Source of the DNA: Dermatemys mawii
Taxonomy: Eukaryota > Chordata > Testudines > Dermatemydidae
Assembly: GCA_007922305.1 (NCBI GenBank)
Contig: ML677374.1
Span: forward strand, 8,866,094-8,930,093
DNA length: 64,000 nucleotides
Direction: 5' to 3'
In this document: positions 59,961-64,000 of the stretch, piece by piece
Layout of the letters: every line of letters starts with the position of its first letter
Numbering within the stretch: position 1 is the first letter of the stretch
Program-made: the position numbers and the translations under genes
The notes under the pieces: model-generated
What the model was told of the DNA's origin: nothing
The model's database searches: none
Seen by the model: only the letters and a program-made list of their open reading frames with translations

Positions 59961-61267
59961 CCAGGGGCAGGTCTTGTGGCATGGAATCTTACAATAAATG
60001 CGGACTTGATGGGCGTGATCCAAAGTCTGTTGAAGGTAGTGTGGGAGGTTTGATATTGAATTCAGTAGGCCTTGCCTGGATGCCTGGATGACTGTCACCC
60101 AAATGCAGATTGGTTTCTTCTGAGTTCTGAAAACAATTTGAATCGGGAGATTCTAAAGATAGTTAATGTAACTTGTGCAAGGAAAAAGAATAACCTTTGC
60201 ACGAGGATCTTATAATACCTGGGAAATATTCTCTGAAGGAAGGGAGGAAATGCAGAAGTGCACACGCATAGTTCAGGGGAAAGTTCAATGTAGCATAACT
60301 GGCAATGGGATATTGTGCAATAGGTAAGACGTGGTAAGGAAATGCAGGCTAAAGTGAGCTTTATGTTGAACTATTTTGAGACTTGAGAATGGAATGGTAA
60401 TGTATAGGACTGCAAGAGTCTGAGCTCACTCCCCCGAACTCACTCCCTGCCGTTAACGCCATCCACTTCAATGGACCTGTGCTAGAATGATATTCGTATA
60501 ATCAGGAATGACATAATTAGCCCATATGGTATGCACTCAATGGGGAAGCTCAGTCGTGAGAGAGGAGTTCTGTAAAGTTACTGGTAGATGGGAAACAGTA
60601 TTTCAACAGCATTAACTATTTTTTGTGATCACATTGCAAAAGAATGATTTGGGGATAAATGGCAGTAATGCCACATGACCAACAATGTTGCGTTTGAGTC
60701 ACTGCCAATAGACCTACTTTTACATTTTGAGATATTAATACTAGTTGCCTTAATTCAGGTTAATATTATTGTGCCGGGTTGCACACCCTTTCTGGGATGC
60801 CACCTGATGCACTGGGATTTCACTGAGTTTCTCTTGCACACCCATCCTGGGTTCCCTCTCTCTGCTTTGCTGAATTAAGATCTCCGGCCTCTTGCAGTAC
60901 ACACACAGGTAGGGCCACACCCTGCTGCAGTCACAGACTGAAGTCATCTGTGTGAGTGGTCTCGCCCAGCACTCACGTGAAATAAAGAAATAAAGAGAAA
61001 TAAAGAGAAAATCTATTTTTACTATTGAGTTGTGCATCCGCAAGTTTACTGCTGTCTGTTACTGCTGGAAGGATTTGTTTCAGACTCTGAGTTGTGGTGA
61101 TTAGTGCGTTAAATGATACAATGATACTTTTGAATGAAGTACAATCAGTAAACAGTTCATGGGATATTGTGTTACTTGCTTTATGTGTAACTGAGCAGCA
61201 CATTCTGTTTTGAGATTTCAATGAGCTGTTCATGGTCATGATTTTCCACCAATGAGCCTCACTCCAG

Positions 61268-61430
61268 CAATGTTCTCTCAAATTTTTGACAGGCTTTGTG
61301 CACAAAAAATTGCTTCTGTGCAAAATTTTGTGCTTCTGTGCACATTTTTGTGCATGCAGTGTTTTGCTGTGTGCGCAGGGTTTAGGATCTGTGTGCGCGC
61401 GCACATGTGCACAGCTTAGAGGGAACAGTG
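61268..61430. mobile_element. hAT-type MITE with perfect 8-bp target duplication
   Basis: Ends CAATGTTCTCTC and GAGGGAACAGTG are inverted with two mismatches. CACTCCAG flanks both sides (61260-61267 and 61431-61438). 163 bp, no coding capacity. The interior has repeated 'cttctgtgca' words and an alternating purine-pyrimidine run (gtgtgcgcgcgcacatgtgc) that could adopt Z-DNA. Distinct from the TAGGGTGACCAG family. It lies about 170 bases upstream of the 36-nt RAP1GAP2 exon and produces most of a spurious 188-codon minus-strand ORF. Confidence 0.8.
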
Positions 61431-61605
61431 CACTCCAGTCAGCAAAATGAAACTTCTGAAGGAGAATGTTGGGATAGTCAGTTTTATCAGCAGCCCTTGG
61501 GTCTCCTAAGAACACAAAGTTGTATGAGGAAAAAGACATTCTAGAATGTCCAACAGATCACAAAACCCATTGGATACTTAGTAACACTCTCTTTTCTTTT
61601 TTCAG

Positions 61606-61641
61606 GATTGACAAAAAAATGCTCGCCAGTCTGAAGATCAA
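61606..61641 (+). CDS. RAP1GAP2: RAP1GAP2 second coding exon, 36-nt microexon
   Basis: Acceptor cttttcttttttcag (AG at 61604-61605) and donor gtaagt from 61642 bound exactly 36 bases. G completes the Trp codon of the previous exon and the exon then reads IDKKMLASLKI plus AA of a Lys codon. The human protein has IDKTMLASLKVK at this point, one Lys/Thr and one Ile/Val change. The exon is symmetric (phase 2 to phase 2), so it can be skipped without frameshift. The next exon should complete Lys and read KQELANSS-like; none is visible to 64000. Confidence 0.9.
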
Positions 61642-61767
61642 GTAAGTAATCAGAATTTTCTCTGGTATAAATCCATATTTGGGTGAAACTCCTAAATAGG
61701 GGACCATATCTGAAGATCCAGAGAACTTGGGTTTCTGATCAACTAATTTTTCCTCTAGTTTTCAATC

Positions 61768-61862
61768 AGTGGACCAGATTCTGCTCTCAGTTATGTTGGT
61801 GTAATTCCAAGCCACTCTGTTAACGTCAGTGGGTTTGCCGTAGTGTAATTCAAATCAGAATC
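61768..61862. repeat. Palindromic element, 'CAGATTCTGCTCTCAGTTA' arms
   Basis: Left arm 'accagattctgctctcagtt' plus 'atgttggtgtaat'; right arm 'gtagtgtaattcaaatcaga' plus 'atcttgc'. The centre is 'ctgttaacgtcagtggg'. This is a family with arms different from the CTCAGCTGG type; related scraps occur at 24425-24500 and 7105-7150. Confidence 0.55.
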
Positions 61863-63059
61863 TTGCTTACTGTGTATGCAAGCTTGGAAGAAGCTTACTG
61901 ACAGGTAAATCTTAGATCAGTAAAACCAGGTTTTATTAGCTAAACAAAGGTGGTCTAAAGATTTCGGTTCTGTAAAGCTGTGTGTTTAACACTGGGGTGT
62001 GCAATATTTAGTTAAAAAGAGAGTACTAACTCTCCCCAACAAGCTATTATGTCAGTTCATTTTTTCAACCACTGCCTTTCCTTTGATTATGTCCAGTCCA
62101 TGATCCAGCCTTTTGGTGCATTTTCCATATACGTATAGAATAAAACATGAAAGTCCTTGATTTGCAAGCATGTGCAAACTGATTCATTTGTTCCCTTTTC
62201 ATTTTGGGTCAGTAATATGGGTTTGCTGAGTAGTATGTTCCTGTCATATATAAGGATCCAGACTGGCTGGCTAGGATGACAGCAGTTATTGACAATCACA
62301 CAGTCATACTGTGCCACACTTACTCCTTTTGAATGGTATCTTACTCCATGGGTAGTCCCATTGATTACAAGGGGACTGCTTGAAGAGTGATTTGCTACTT
62401 ATGTGAGTAAAAGTGGCAGAATCTGGCCCTTATGGATTTATCTGAATAGGGTTAGTTTATTTAGATGTATAGAGATGCTAAAAAGTGCCCATCCCCATAC
62501 TCAAGGTCCTTTTGACACTACTTTATAATAAACCCCGAGTGCAGCTGTATAAGTGAGCCAGGCAACTTAAGCTCCAATCCCTTTCCTGCCATTGATGTAC
62601 AGTTCCCACATCTGCCACATACCCTGATGTTCCTTAACCCTGGGCTATTTTAGACAAGGAGAGAAGAGTGAATTCCAAAACTGTATGGCACCTTTATTTG
62701 TTTGGTAGCTGTTGTCCAGTTACTAATAAAGTACAGTCCTTGCTTGATTAGGGTGAAATTGACCTCTGTGCAAAAGACATAAGCATGACTTAAATCCCAT
62801 GGAAGCCTTCAAAACAGGGCTTGAATGAGGCACAGGCTTTTGCACAAGAGTGAATGTTATTCTTAGAAAATGTAGGAAGGATTTCAGGGGGAAGTGTCCT
62901 TAACAGTGAGATCTCTTAGACTGGTGAAAGGTCTCCAAAGGAGAGGGGTGGCAGCTTAGTCATCTGAATGACTGACTTAGCTGAACAAAGCATTGGAGAA
63001 TATAGGTTCATAGGGTAAAATCCTGGATCCGTTAATTTCCAAGGAGCCAGCATCCCATA

Positions 63060-63112
63060 GACTTCACGGAAGAGACCATTATGATGAGCTAGTCTGATCT
63101 GAATATACTGTG
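63060..63112 (-). repeat. CR1 3' terminal scrap, minus strand
   Basis: 'gaccattatgatgagctagt' plus 'ctgatctg' matches the reversed CR1 end (cagactagatgatcacaatggtc). Confidence 0.45.
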
Positions 63113-64000
63113 GTCATTTGCTATTGATGGTTTGGAGGGGAAATGGTTAGGTATAATAATTGGTCTTTTCCATCTCTGTTTTCTGTGCTACCCTCCTTTC
63201 TATAGCAGAGCTATTTTTATGCACAGCCCACTGCTTATTCTTCTTTGAAGTTCAAGGTGATTCATGTACTAAGGGATTATAATAAATACAATTACTGTAT
63301 TTTAAGTTGGTTTAAGGCAGGTACTGTATCATTTATAAACTGTCAACTTTGCTTTGGGGCTGGAAAAAAGCAACTGCACTGGCCATCGCTGACCTTTTTG
63401 GCATAAATCTATTGACGTGCCACTTATGCTGTGTGATTTTTGCACCTTTATATTCCGTGTTGTGCCATACCCCTGAATAAAATGGGCCTGCTTTTTAAAA
63501 AGATGTTCCCCTCAATGGTTATAGGATGTCGTTGGGTTGCTTAGCTTCTCCAGTGCTTCTATTGCTAGGCACAAGTTCTTTGTTTTAGATTTCATTAGGG
63601 ATGGGATTTTTCAGAGGTGCACAAATCCCATGGTACTCCACAACTCCCTTAGGCTGCCTGAAAAATCCTAGTTGAAATGTGAAGGTGTCTGACGACTTTC
63701 TATACAGCTTCTTGCATTGTGCTCAAGATAATCAGCTTAATTATACATGGAAGAACTTGGTCTTGGTCCTGTTATGCTAGGGTAAAAATTCATCCCTCAC
63801 CCCATGCTGTACCTAGCATCTAGAAATATGAAGAGGGACAATATGTACTCACCGTATGGGATCTGCTTTTATAAGACTTGTCTTGGTACTTCCCCCAAAT
63901 GCATTTTGTTAGCATTCATTTGTTTGGTGAAAGGACCCAATGGTTCTTAGATCTGGATCCTTATTAGGCTGCAGAACCACGGAAGGTGTAAAGGTACGTA

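Larger units (their letters stand above)
53664..61605 (+). other. RAP1GAP2: RAP1GAP2 intron between the N-terminal exon and the 36-nt exon
   Basis: Bounded by gtgggt at 53664 and ttttttcag at 61605. It holds hAT MITEs (54464, 56169 nested in 56123, 61268), an AT-rich repeat (54832), a (TA)n tract, CR1 (57155), MIR-like (59595) and a Penelope-like piece (59822). No exon seen. 55200-56110, 57320-59590 and 60080-61260 contain no strong feature; a MIR scrap lies near 58040-58130. Confidence 0.85.
61642..64000 (+). other. RAP1GAP2: RAP1GAP2 next intron (partial)
   Basis: Starts with gtaagt. Contains a palindromic element at 61768-61862 and a CR1 scrap at 63060-63112. 61870-63050 and 63115-64000 hold nothing I can identify. 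No acceptor followed by the expected KQEL-type coding sequence was found. Confidence 0.8.

Noticed and set aside
60973..61539. Minus-strand ORF of 188 codons with Cys/His/Ala-rich middle
   Set aside because: The middle is the MITE at 61268-61430 with its repeated ctgtgca words. The rest has no recognisable similarity.

Overview
The window is vertebrate nuclear DNA, most likely from a cryptodiran turtle. Almost all of it is intron and intergenic sequence. There are no dense ORFs or operons. Instead there are CpG-dense promoter-like islands, short exons with GT/AG splice sites, and many old interspersed repeats. The turtle call rests on a tRNA-derived SINE at 50432-50606, on CR1 LINE 3' ends of the turtle type (11673, 21610, 38205, 57155), and on high-copy short hAT-like and palindromic elements that I know from turtle genomes. 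The species cannot be named from this window.

Two protein-coding genes are recognisable, head to head. On the minus strand at the left edge is the start-codon exon of CCDC92B (1465-1594). The rest of that gene lies beyond base 1. On the plus strand is the 5' part of RAP1GAP2, a GTPase-activating protein for Rap1. Its canonical N-terminal exon MFQRKRSVSFGGYGW is at 53620-53663 and the following 36-nt exon IDKKMLASLKIK is at 61606-61641. No later exon was found before base 64000. CCDC92B and RAP1GAP2 are also neighbours on human chromosome 17p13.3, which supports both calls.

Two CpG-dense islands lie between the genes. The one at about 10.49-11.47 kb is a candidate promoter and untranslated first exon for CCDC92B. 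The one at about 18.70-19.15 kb ends in a good splice donor, followed by a run of G and a 100-N assembly gap. It contains an ATG in strong context opening MACRRAPGETRWELVR-W, which splits a Trp codon exactly as the canonical exon does, so it could splice in frame to the 36-nt exon. This possible second N-terminus of RAP1GAP2 is the most interesting hypothesis here.

Layout: 1-1.6 kb CCDC92B start exon and part of the next intron; 1.6-10.5 kb sparse old repeats; 10.5-11.5 kb CpG island; 11.5-18.7 kb repeats (CR1, hAT-like, MIR-like); 18.7-20.1 kb CpG island, gap and a GC-rich degenerate minisatellite; 20.1-53.4 kb a long presumed first intron holding a 650-bp LTR-like element with a target-site duplication, nested GC-rich elements, a Penelope-like fragment and a tRNA SINE; 53.4-61.6 kb next intron with hAT MITEs, one pair nested; 61.6-64 kb start of a further intron.

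The least explained structure is a group of short palindromic elements scattered through the window. They have at least four different arm sequences but share a centre close to CCATTGACTTCAATGG. I found no novel gene system. The items worth following are the alternative N-terminus, the palindromic element group and several insertions whose ends and target duplications can be read directly.
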